Source: Candidatus Zixiibacteriota bacterium (GTDB lineage: Bacteria > Zixibacteria > MSB-5A5 > GN15 > FEB-12). From it: 5,055 nucleotides of DNA. Below, in pieces: positions 1 through 5,055 of the stretch. Location of the stretch: positions 1 to 5,055 of the forward strand of contig JADFLZ010000199.1 in the NCBI GenBank assembly GCA_022564135.1. Reading direction: 5' to 3'. The position numbers and the translations under genes were made by a program. The stretch's first letter is position 1. Each line of letters starts with the position of its first letter. Under the pieces are notes generated by a model. The model did not search any database and was not told the origin of the DNA. It saw only the letters and a list, made by a program, of their open reading frames with translations.

Positions 1-2559
1 TTAGAGCATCTTTGCCTGAAAGGAATCGACGAACGCTACGGCAAGATGAACGATGTCGTCAGTAAGCGTCTGAAGTACGAGCTGGGTGTCATCCGTCAGA
101 TGGGCTACTCCGGTTACTTTTTGATTGTTAAAGATTTTTGCGATTACGCCCGCTCGAAAAAAATCAGGGTTGGTCCCGGCCGCGGCTCTGCTGCCGGTTC
201 AATCGTTTCTTATGTCTTAAAAATTACCAATGTCTGCCCGATTCATTTTGGCCTTTTGTTCGAACGTTTCTTAAACCCCGAACGAATCTCAATGCCCGAT
301 ATAGATATTGATTTTTCAGATAAAGGCCGCGATGAAATCATCCGCTACGTCATTGACAAGTACGGCAAAGACAATGTCAGCCAGATTATAACATTCGGCA
401 CTATGGCGGCCAGAGGTGTGGTTCGCGATGTCGGACGGGTATTGTCTATGCCATATGCCGAGGTTGACCGTATCGCCAAGATGATTCCCATTGCAGTCGA
501 TATGACTTTAGAGAAAGCTCTGAAGCAGTCCAAAGATTTGGCAGAACTTGTCAAAAGCGATAAACGGGTCGAAAAACTGCTTGAGATTTCGCGTACTCTC
601 GAAGGTCTGGCACGTCACTGCAGTACTCACGCCGCCGGTGTTGTCATCGCTCCGACCGCCCTGACCGATTATGTGCCGCTATTTAAGGGTTCACGCGACG
701 AGATCACCACCCAGTTTGATATGAAGATGGTCGAAGAAGTTGGCCTTTTGAAAATGGATTTTTTAGGTCTGCGTACTCTCTCTGTCATAGATGACGCTCT
801 GCGCTTGATAGCTGAAAACTACCCCGGCGCTCAGGTGGATATTGATAATCTGAAATTAGACGATGCCGAAGTTTACAAAATGTTTGCCAAAGGTAATACA
901 ATTGGCATCTTTCAATTTGAATCTGCCGGTATGCGCGATTACCTGCGCCGGCTGAGACCGGAAAACTTTAACGATATTACCGCCATGAACGCGCTTTACC
1001 GTCCGGGTCCGCTGGATTCGGGGATGATTGACATTTATGTGGAATGCAAAACCGGTGAGCGCAAAAAAGAATTCTTGCTGCCGGAACTGGAAGCAATTCT
1101 GGGCGACACTTATGGTGTCATTGTTTTTCAGGAGCAGGTCTTAAAAATTGCCCACGATCTGGCCGGTTACTCTATGGGACGGGCGGATCTTCTTCGTAAA
1201 GCTATGGGCAAGAAAGACGCTGCTTTGATGGCCGGGCAAAAAAGAGAATTCTTAGATGGCTGTGCTAAAAACAAGATAGCCGAAAAAGCAGCCACACAGA
1301 TTTTTGAACAGATTGAAACATTTGCCCGCTACGGCTTTAACAAAGCACACTCTACTTGTTATGCTCTTATCGCTTATCAGACAGCCTGGCTGAAAACTTA
1401 TTATCCCGAAGAATTTATGGCCGGCTTGATGAGTTCAGAAATGAGCAACACCGACAGAATCTATGTGCTCTTGGAAGAATGCCGCCGCCTGGGAATTGAG
1501 GTATTACATCCCGACGTTAACGAATCAGGAATTGATTTTGCAGTAACAGATAAGAAAATAAGATTCGGTTTACAGGCAATTAAGAACGTGGGAGTTGGCC
1601 CGGCTACTGCTGTTGTAGAGGAAAGACAAGAGGGCAGCCGTTACCAGTCGTTAACGGAACTAGCCAGCCGGCTCCCAGCTCGTTCTTTAAACCGCCGTAC
1701 TCTTGAATCTTTGATATCTGCCGGGGCCTGCGATTCCTTAAAAGGCAACCGCGCTCAGAAACACGCCAGTGTTGAAATAGCTCTCGATTATGCTCAAAAA
1801 ATCTCTGAAAAAAAATCCAGTCATGACCTTTTTGCTGCTCCCGGCGGGGAAATCGCCAGGGTCGCCCCGGATTTGCCGGAGCTTTCAGACTGGCCAAATT
1901 CTCAGAAACTGGCCGAAGAGAAAAAAGTGCTGGGATTTTATGTTTCGGGGCATCCTCTTGACAAATTCCGGGATGAGCTTAAGTCATTTACCAGCACTAC
2001 CATAGCAGGCTTAGAACAGCTGGCAGATAACCGCGAAATCACAGTTGGTGGCATTATTTCCAAACTGAGCACTAAGCTGGACAAAAGAAATAAGAATATG
2101 GCCTTTGCCACTATGGAAGACTATTCCGGACAGGTAGAATTGATTATATTTTCAAGTACTTATGAGACCAGCCGCTCAGATATTGAGATTGACCGGATGG
2201 TTCTGATTACCGGCCGGGTCTCGACCAGGGAGGGTGAATCCCCCAAAGTCATTGTCAGCGAACTGGTTCCGCTTGAGAAATTGGGGGAACGATTTAACTG
2301 CCAATTGGTTATAAAGATTGATAAAAACAAGACCGATAGTATGATAAGTAAGGCCTTATCATCGTTGGAAAAATATTCCGGCTCTGTGCCGGTAATATTA
2401 GCAACTAAGGAGAATGGTTCGGAAGTGTATATAAGATCGAAGAAATATTCAGTAAATGTCGATTTTGAGCTGCTAAGCAATTTGAAGGAATTGCTGGGAG
2501 ACAGGGCAGCTTATTTGAGGCCAATTTCCAAAAAAAATATAACCATATCAAACAGCTGA
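1..2559 (+). CDS. dnaE: DNA polymerase III alpha subunit, C-terminal 852 codons (5' partial)
   Basis: This is the catalytic subunit of the replicative polymerase, which extends DNA in the cytoplasmic replisome. The frame is open from base 1 (it begins LEHLCLKGIDERYGK), so the ATG at 46 is an internal Met and the true start and PHP domain lie upstream. Numbering from that Met, the palm shows GPGRGSAAGS (43-52) and MPDIDIDF (83-90). D87, D89 and D238 (in KMDFLGL) match the E. coli catalytic triad D401/D403/D555. Further family signatures are HCSTHAAGVV (191-200) and YGFNKAHSTCYA (429-440). A helix-hairpin-helix region begins near FGLQAIKNVGVG (507-518). SHDLF (592-596) sits at the internal clamp-binding position, followed by LGFYVSGHPL (629-638). 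An OB-fold (about 664-745) and a C-terminal domain ending near YLRP complete it. No frameshift or intein is visible. The gene ends with TGA, 15 nt before the next gene, probably in one operon. Family assignment is very secure; the DnaE subtype is not determined. Confidence 0.98.
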   Translation, partial: LEHLCLKGIDERYGKMNDVVSKRLKYELGVIRQMGYSGYFLIVKDFCDYARSKKIRVGPGRGSAAGSIVSYVLKITNVCPIHFGLLFERFLNPERISMPDIDIDFSDKGRDEIIRYVIDKYGKDNVSQIITFGTMAARGVVRDVGRVLSMPYAEVDRIAKMIPIAVDMTLEKALKQSKDLAELVKSDKRVEKLLEISRTLEGLARHCSTHAAGVVIAPTALTDYVPLFKGSRDEITTQFDMKMVEEVGLLKMDFLGLRTLSVIDDALRLIAENYPGAQVDIDNLKLDDAEVYKMFAKGNTIGIFQFESAGMRDYLRRLRPENFNDITAMNALYRPGPLDSGMIDIYVECKTGERKKEFLLPELEAILGDTYGVIVFQEQVLKIAHDLAGYSMGRADLLRKAMGKKDAALMAGQKREFLDGCAKNKIAEKAATQIFEQIETFARYGFNKAHSTCYALIAYQTAWLKTYYPEEFMAGLMSSEMSNTDRIYVLLEECRRLGIEVLHPDVNESGIDFAVTDKKIRFGLQAIKNVGVGPATAVVEERQEGSRYQSLTELASRLPARSLNRRTLESLISAGACDSLKGNRAQKHASVEIALDYAQKISEKKSSHDLFAAPGGEIARVAPDLPELSDWPNSQKLAEEKKVLGFYVSGHPLDKFRDELKSFTSTTIAGLEQLADNREITVGGIISKLSTKLDKRNKNMAFATMEDYSGQVELIIFSSTYETSRSDIEIDRMVLITGRVSTREGESPKVIVSELVPLEKLGERFNCQLVIKIDKNKTDSMISKALSSLEKYSGSVPVILATKENGSEVYIRSKKYSVNVDFELLSNLKELLGDRAAYLRPISKKNITISNS

Positions 2560-2560
2560 C

Positions 2561-2567
2561 AGGCGGA
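2561..2567 (+). promoter_or_regulatory. Ribosome binding site for the secreted thioredoxin gene
   Basis: AGGCGGA lies 7 nt before the ATG at 2575, just after the dnaE stop codon. It resembles a Shine-Dalgarno with one interrupting base and supports that start. Its place in the 15-nt gap leaves no room for a separate promoter there, so the gene is probably read from the dnaE transcript. Confidence 0.7.
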
Positions 2568-2574
2568 AGTATTC

Positions 2575-3129
2575 ATGAGCAACATTAAGACTATACTAAC
2601 TTTACTTCTGGCAGGGCTTATTTTGTGTGTGTCAGCCTATGCCGGTGATGATAAAAAAGAAAGCAAGTCCGATAAAAACAAACCTGCCACAGAAATAGAG
2701 TGGCTCTCATATGATGTCGGTCTGGCCAGGGCCAAAAAAGAAGGCAAGCATCTATTTATCGATTTCACTACCAAGTGGTGCGGCTATTGCAAGAAAATGG
2801 AAAGAACTACATTTAAAGAGCCGGAAATTATCAGCATGCTGGCCAATAATTTTATTGCGGTTAAGGTTGATGGTGATTCAAAGAAGGAACTTAATATTGA
2901 CGGCTACAAAATAACCGAAAGAAACCTGACTACCAAAGATTTCAAAGTCAGAGGCTATCCCACGTTCTGGTTTTTGGACCCGGCAGGCACAAGACTTGGC
3001 GCTGTCAGCGGCTATCAACCTGCCGCAAGCCTGAAAAATTATCTGGAGTTTGTAAGAGATAAAAAATATGAAGAAGAAAACAAAGACGACCAATCTGAAG
3101 ACAGCGACGGCACAAAAGAAAAGAAATAA
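2575..3129 (+). CDS. Secreted thioredoxin-fold protein (thioredoxin_7/DsbD-gamma-like)
   Basis: This 184-residue protein is probably an extracytoplasmic thiol-disulfide oxidoreductase. Residues 1-23 form a signal peptide: a short charged start, a hydrophobic core (about 6-19) and an AYA cleavage site before G24. C18 in the core is not preceded by a lipobox, so a lipoprotein is unlikely. A Lys/Asp-rich linker follows, then the thioredoxin fold. FIDFTTKWCGYCKKME carries the CXXC pair C69/C72, and the GYPT segment supplies the cis-proline P129. The pattern WCxxCKxME..TF resembles thioredoxin_7 and DsbD C-terminal domains more than cytoplasmic thioredoxin. The last 20 or so residues are a highly charged, mostly acidic tail, likely disordered. 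The start is fixed by a good ribosome binding site. The 3' end overlaps the next thioredoxin gene by 62 nt, suggesting coupled expression. The fold is clear; substrate, electron donor and direction (reductase, oxidase or isomerase) cannot be read from the sequence. Confidence 0.9.
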   Translation: MSNIKTILTLLLAGLILCVSAYAGDDKKESKSDKNKPATEIEWLSYDVGLARAKKEGKHLFIDFTTKWCGYCKKMERTTFKEPEIISMLANNFIAVKVDGDSKKELNIDGYKITERNLTTKDFKVRGYPTFWFLDPAGTRLGAVSGYQPAASLKNYLEFVRDKKYEEENKDDQSEDSDGTKEKK

Positions 3130-3652
3130 AATCAGAGCAGCATTAACTGCATTAGCCTTAATCTCTTTGATTATTGCAGGCTGCTCATCGAGTAATTCGG
3201 GCAGCAAACCTGACGGCAATTCTAAGACAGCAACTGTAAACAGTCTTAACGTTCCGCAGTTCAGTGCTAAAGATATCGATGGTGAGTTGCGCCACAGTTC
3301 TGAATGGCTGGGTAAGCAACCGGTCGTTATTAATGTCTGGGGAACCTGGTGCCCTCCTTGTCGCAGAGAAATACCGGATCTGGCTAAACTATATGCAGAG
3401 TATAAACCTAAAGGCGTGGAACTGATCAGTCTGGCAGTAAAGGATACTCCTGAGAGAGTAAGACAGTATGCCGAGAAAAATAATATGCAGTGGGTTTTGC
3501 TGATGTCGGAAGACCAGATACTTATCGACTATAAAGCTACCCGGGGCGTACCGACTACTATCTTTATTGACAAAGACGGCAACGAGGTTGCCCGCTTTAT
3601 CGGGATGAAAGACTACGAAACTCTCAAAAAAGGCTTCGAAGCTATTCTTTAA
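3068..3652 (+). CDS. TlpA/ResA-like thioredoxin lipoprotein
   Basis: This 194-residue protein is predicted to be a lipid-anchored thiol-disulfide oxidoreductase. A long basic N-region (1-23, many Lys/Arg) precedes a hydrophobic core and the lipobox IAGC, with lipidated C39. Ser at +2 would favour the outer membrane under the E. coli Lol rule. A Ser/Gly/Lys-rich linker leads to the TlpA/AhpC-TSA domain (about 60-194). It holds GTWCPPCRREIP with C95/C98, a Glu (E101) at the spacing of the ResA active-site glutamate, and GVPTT with cis-proline P162. Known relatives reduce cysteines of apocytochrome c or other exported proteins, often fed by CcdA/DsbD; no such partner is in the window. No other ATG, GTG or TTG precedes the signal core, so ATG 3068 is the credible start, despite the 62-nt overlap with the upstream gene (+1 frame) and only a weak purine-rich site (AAGAGA, about 3054-3059). 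Translation is probably coupled. The fold and anchor are secure; the pathway is inferred. Confidence 0.92.
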   Translation: MKKKTKTTNLKTATAQKKRNKIRAALTALALISLIIAGCSSSNSGSKPDGNSKTATVNSLNVPQFSAKDIDGELRHSSEWLGKQPVVINVWGTWCPPCRREIPDLAKLYAEYKPKGVELISLAVKDTPERVRQYAEKNNMQWVLLMSEDQILIDYKATRGVPTTIFIDKDGNEVARFIGMKDYETLKKGFEAIL

Positions 3653-3675
3653 TATCTCTTAAGCTGACAAGAATA
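3643..3675. repeat. AT-rich inverted repeat between convergent genes (weak terminator candidate)
   Basis: TATTCTT (3643-3649) and AAGAATA (3669-3675) are perfect 7-nt inverse complements around a 19-nt loop. They span the stop codon of the TlpA-like gene and most of the 31-nt gap before the convergent acetyltransferase. The position suits a bidirectional terminator, but the stem is AT-rich, the loop is long and no clean T-run follows on either strand. It may be chance. Confidence 0.2.
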
Positions 3676-3683
3676 TATTATTG

Positions 3684-4118
3684 TTACGAATCTTGAAAAT
3701 CCCGCTTTGAAAAATAGAGCCAGCTTTTATCACAAATATATCCTGCTTTTTGAAAACATGAGATAGAGGGTTCGTTGATATCTTCTATCAGCGCCGTCAT
3801 AACTACTGCTCCTTTTGAGCGCATAAATTTTTCACATTCACCTATAATCATTCCAGCCAGGCCGTCGCCGCGTCTGTCCGGATCAACCGCCACCCGGTTT
3901 ATCCAGCCTCTGCGGCCATCGTAGTTGGCAATGCCCACGGCCAGCAGCTGGCTGTTTTCATAAAGACCAAAATAAGCAACACCCTCTTGCTGCATTTCTC
4001 TGGCCATCATGGCCCGGCTGTCGCGACCATTGGGTTTATACGGCAGCCCGGCATCGGCCCACAGCTTGACTATCTCTTCATAGTCATCAATTGACAATTT
4101 TTTTATTACTTCAGACAT
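3684..4118 (-). CDS. GNAT-family N-acetyltransferase
   Basis: This 144-residue cytoplasmic enzyme is predicted to move an acetyl group from acetyl-CoA to an amine. The usual single GNAT domain fills the protein. A first strand and helix (about 5-20) are followed by the central strands around YFGLYENSQLLAVGIA (49-64). WINRVAVDP (72-80) forms strand beta-4, leading into the acetyl-CoA pyrophosphate loop R83-x-x-G86-x-A88. LIEDINEPSISCFQKAGY (110-127) matches the C-terminal motif with the N..S...F...GY pattern, and the end is YFSKR. The substrate is unknown; small GNATs of this shape act on protein N-termini, metabolites or antibiotics, and nothing here chooses among them. The ATG has no clear Shine-Dalgarno, but a later TTG at codon 8 would cut the first strand, so ATG is kept. 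The gene lies 40 nt downstream of the TPR lipoprotein gene on the same strand, possibly split from it by a terminator, and converges on the thioredoxin operon. Confidence 0.9.
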   Translation of the reverse strand: MSEVIKKLSIDDYEEIVKLWADAGLPYKPNGRDSRAMMAREMQQEGVAYFGLYENSQLLAVGIANYDGRRGWINRVAVDPDRRGDGLAGMIIGECEKFMRSKGAVVMTALIEDINEPSISCFQKAGYICDKSWLYFSKRDFQDS

Positions 4119-4134
4119 AGTTATGTAAATATAT

Positions 4135-4160
4135 AAAAAGTGCCGGCAGGAAAGACACTT
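4135..4160 (-). terminator. Possible intrinsic terminator after the TPR lipoprotein gene
   Basis: Read on the minus strand, AAGTGTC (4160-4154) can pair with GGCACTT (4144-4138): seven pairs including one G-T, with a 9-nt loop. A run of five T (4139-4135) overlaps the end of the stem. The left arm starts within the TAA stop codon of the lipoprotein gene. The 8-base palindrome TGCCGGCA at 4141-4148 overlaps the same structure. Position and T-run fit an intrinsic terminator, but the stem is short and only moderately GC-rich, so partial read-through into the acetyltransferase gene is likely if it works at all. Confidence 0.4.
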
Positions 4161-4668
4161 ATTTTTGAGCGATAAGCTGACTGACTCTATTATAGTTGTC
4201 TCTGGCAGCAGTAGATTCCGGAGCTATATTTATGGCGGCCCGGTAATGCATTTTGGCATCGGCAAATTCCCCTGTTAACTCCCAGCACTGGCCCAGGGCC
4301 AGATAGATATTGCTGCGCAGGACCGGCTGGTTGACCGGCAATTTAGCAGCTTCTCTGAAGCGGCCAATAGCTGTCTCCAATAGACCGTGATCCTTATTTA
4401 TAAGACCCAGAAAGTAGTAGCTGCCCCAATAATCGGGCTGCTGGGCTGTCAGGCTGGTCAATGAGATTGAAGCAGAGTCGAGCTTGCCCTGATAATAAAG
4501 GCTCAGACTGGCCGCGAATTTCGCTCTGATTGCCGGGGGCGCCGAGTTGACATACAATTTGTGCTCTATCGGCCGGGAATAGGCCTTAATTACGGGGATA
4601 TTTGAGCTGCACCCGCAAACAATCAGGCAAAGCAGGAGTATCTGTATTTTAGCATATATCATGTTCAT
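4159..4668 (-). CDS. TPR-repeat lipoprotein of unknown function
   Basis: This 169-residue protein is a predicted lipid-anchored tetratricopeptide (TPR) scaffold. The N-terminus has a short charged start, a hydrophobic core (8-17) and the lipobox VCGC, with lipidated C20 followed by Ser-Ser. Ser at +2 fits outer-membrane sorting. After a linker (about 21-45), three helix-pair repeats of about 34 residues can be seen: roughly 47-80 (SLYYQGKLDSA, ending QQPD), 81-114 (YYFLGLINKDHGLLETAIGR), and 117-150 (YLALGQCWELTGEFADAKMH, ending NIAPE). The spacing of Leu/Tyr, Gly and Ala fits the TPR consensus. Such proteins hold protein complexes together, often in envelope assembly, secretion or motility; the partner here is not visible. 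The start at 4668 is supported by AGGT (4676-4679) 7 nt upstream; an in-frame ATG two codons later is an alternative. The gene is divergent from the TM2-like gene across 148 nt. Lipoprotein and TPR calls are strong; function is unknown. Confidence 0.88.
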   Translation of the reverse strand: MNMIYAKIQILLLCLIVCGCSSNIPVIKAYSRPIEHKLYVNSAPPAIRAKFAASLSLYYQGKLDSASISLTSLTAQQPDYWGSYYFLGLINKDHGLLETAIGRFREAAKLPVNQPVLRSNIYLALGQCWELTGEFADAKMHYRAAINIAPESTAARDNYNRVSQLIAQK

Positions 4669-4746
4669 GGCAATAACCTAAGTCTATTACTTAAATCGGA
4701 ATTTGAGGCTGCAAAATTTAATGCAACTTTTGGACAGTTTTTTCGA

Positions 4747-4776
4747 TTGGATAAGAGGGGCAGAAATAGTTATTAT
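4747..4776 (+). promoter_or_regulatory. Candidate sigma-70-type promoter for the TM2-like gene
   Basis: TTGGAT (4747-4752) and TATTAT (4771-4776) are separated by 18 nt, in the divergent intergenic region (4669-4816). The -10 box matches the E. coli consensus at 5 of 6 bases; the -35 matches only at TTG. Transcription would begin near 4783, giving a leader of about 35 nt that contains the strong ribosome binding site. In AT-rich DNA such matches arise by chance, and the host's sigma-factor preference is unknown. I saw no convincing operator repeat or riboswitch in the rest of this 148-nt region. Confidence 0.3.
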
Positions 4777-4806
4777 CTGGCAGTTAACATTCTGATTTTG
4801 ATTTAC

Positions 4807-4811
4807 GGAGG
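4807..4811 (+). promoter_or_regulatory. Strong ribosome binding site for the TM2-like gene
   Basis: GGAGG lies 5 nt before the ATG at 4817. It is the best Shine-Dalgarno match in the window and supports both the start and the reality of this truncated gene. Confidence 0.8.
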
Positions 4812-4816
4812 CATCA

Positions 4817-5055
4817 ATGAACCAGCCTGCTTTACCAGCTTTTTATAAGAACCCCGGTCTGGCCGCTGTTTTTTCGTTTTTCTATATGGGCTTAGGACAG
4901 ATATACAACGGTCAAATTTATAAGGGAATAGCGTTTTTGATAGCTTATTCTATCTCCTGGCTGCTGATGTTAATTTTAATCGGCCTATTGACCACACCAA
5001 TTCTCTGGTTTTACGGCATTTACGATGCCTACAAATCTGCTGAAAAAATAAACGT
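4817..5055 (+). CDS. TM2-like small membrane protein (3' partial)
   Basis: The frame opens at ATG 4817 and stays open for 79 codons to the window end, so the C-terminus is missing. The protein begins with a short polar segment (MNQPALPAFYKNPGL). The hairpin-like motif YMGLGQIYNGQIYKG (23-37) follows, then a strongly hydrophobic stretch (about 38-66) rich in Leu, Ile and Trp, and a polar end, GIYDAYKSAEKIN (67-79). The order KNPxxA..SF...GLGQxYNGQ..KG, a membrane segment, then xxDAY, is typical of small bacterial TM2-domain and related proteins. These carry two membrane-embedded helices joined by a tight turn, and have no well-established biochemical role. It is probably an inner-membrane protein. 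It has its own strong ribosome binding site and a candidate promoter, and is divergent from the TPR lipoprotein gene. The family is fairly clear from pattern alone; the function is unknown, and extra domains after residue 79 cannot be excluded. Confidence 0.8.
   Translation, partial: MNQPALPAFYKNPGLAAVFSFFYMGLGQIYNGQIYKGIAFLIAYSISWLLMLILIGLLTTPILWFYGIYDAYKSAEKIN

Noticed and set aside
46..48. ATG 46 as the start of the polymerase gene.
   Set aside because: The frame is open back to base 1 and its 15 codons read like DnaE sequence. A start here would lack the PHP domain and part of the palm.
1604..2480. Other open frames (97, 71 and 106 codons) inside dnaE on both strands.
   Set aside because: They sit inside strongly conserved DnaE coding sequence, show no domain pattern, and have low-complexity or out-of-frame character typical of shadow frames.
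3055..3075. The A-run before the TlpA-like start (GATAAAAAATATG) as a programmed frameshift site fusing the two thioredoxins.
   Set aside because: The second gene is in the +1 frame relative to the first, so the common -1 slippage would not reach it. The second gene also has its own ATG and a full lipoprotein signal, which would be pointless inside a fusion.
2878..3219. A 113-codon minus-strand open frame across the two thioredoxin genes.
   Set aside because: It lies opposite two well-supported genes, has no recognisable domain, and its Phe-rich stretch is just the complement of the Lys/Glu-rich overlap.
4669..4740. A minus-strand promoter for the TPR lipoprotein (TTGCAG with TAATAG) and a near-palindrome AATTTG/CAAAATT.
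   Set aside because: The spacing is 19 nt, both boxes are weak, and the inverted repeat needs a bulge. In AT-rich intergenic DNA this is within chance expectation, though a promoter must lie in the region.
1..5055. Mobile elements, CRISPR arrays, tRNA/rRNA genes, defence or retron-like systems.
   Set aside because: Reading both strands I saw no transposase or reverse transcriptase, no spaced direct repeats, no tRNA-like cloverleaf and no terminal inverted repeats. Coding density and gene types are those of ordinary chromosome.

Overview
The window looks like ordinary bacterial chromosome with intermediate base composition. It holds a 5'-truncated replicative DNA polymerase gene, three genes for exported or lipid-anchored proteins, an acetyltransferase and the start of a small membrane protein. 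Two proteins carry lipoprotein signal peptides (lipobox Cys followed by Ser) and one has a classical signal peptide. Together with a periplasm-style TlpA/ResA-like thioredoxin, this suggests a diderm (Gram-negative-type) bacterium. The DnaE-type polymerase has no exonuclease domain in the visible part. I cannot place the organism securely. A little-cultured lineage of the FCB/Zixibacteria kind is a guess from the general flavour of the proteins.

Layout: positions 1-2559 (+) encode the last 852 codons of DNA polymerase III alpha (dnaE); the N-terminal PHP region lies before the window. Fifteen bases later, behind a clear ribosome binding site, comes a secreted thioredoxin-fold protein (2575-3129, +). 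Its end overlaps by 62 nt, in another frame, a lipid-anchored TlpA/ResA-like thioredoxin (3068-3652, +). These three genes read as one transcription unit. It meets a convergent leftward pair across a 31-nt gap: a GNAT acetyltransferase (3684-4118, -), and upstream of it a TPR lipoprotein (4159-4668, -). A weak hairpin with a T-run sits between these two and may separate them transcriptionally. A 148-nt divergent intergenic region (4669-4816) then leads to a rightward TM2-like small membrane protein (4817 to beyond the window end), which has a strong Shine-Dalgarno and a candidate promoter.

How the genes relate: the two thioredoxin-fold proteins have intact CXXC motifs and cis-prolines, and are probably partners or parallel branches in extracytoplasmic thiol-disulfide chemistry. 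Their link to dnaE appears to be positional only. The TPR lipoprotein and TM2-like protein are both envelope proteins of unknown role. I found no mobile element, CRISPR array, RNA gene or convincing new system. The points most worth checking are the long out-of-frame thioredoxin gene overlap and a non-canonical internal clamp-binding motif in DnaE.
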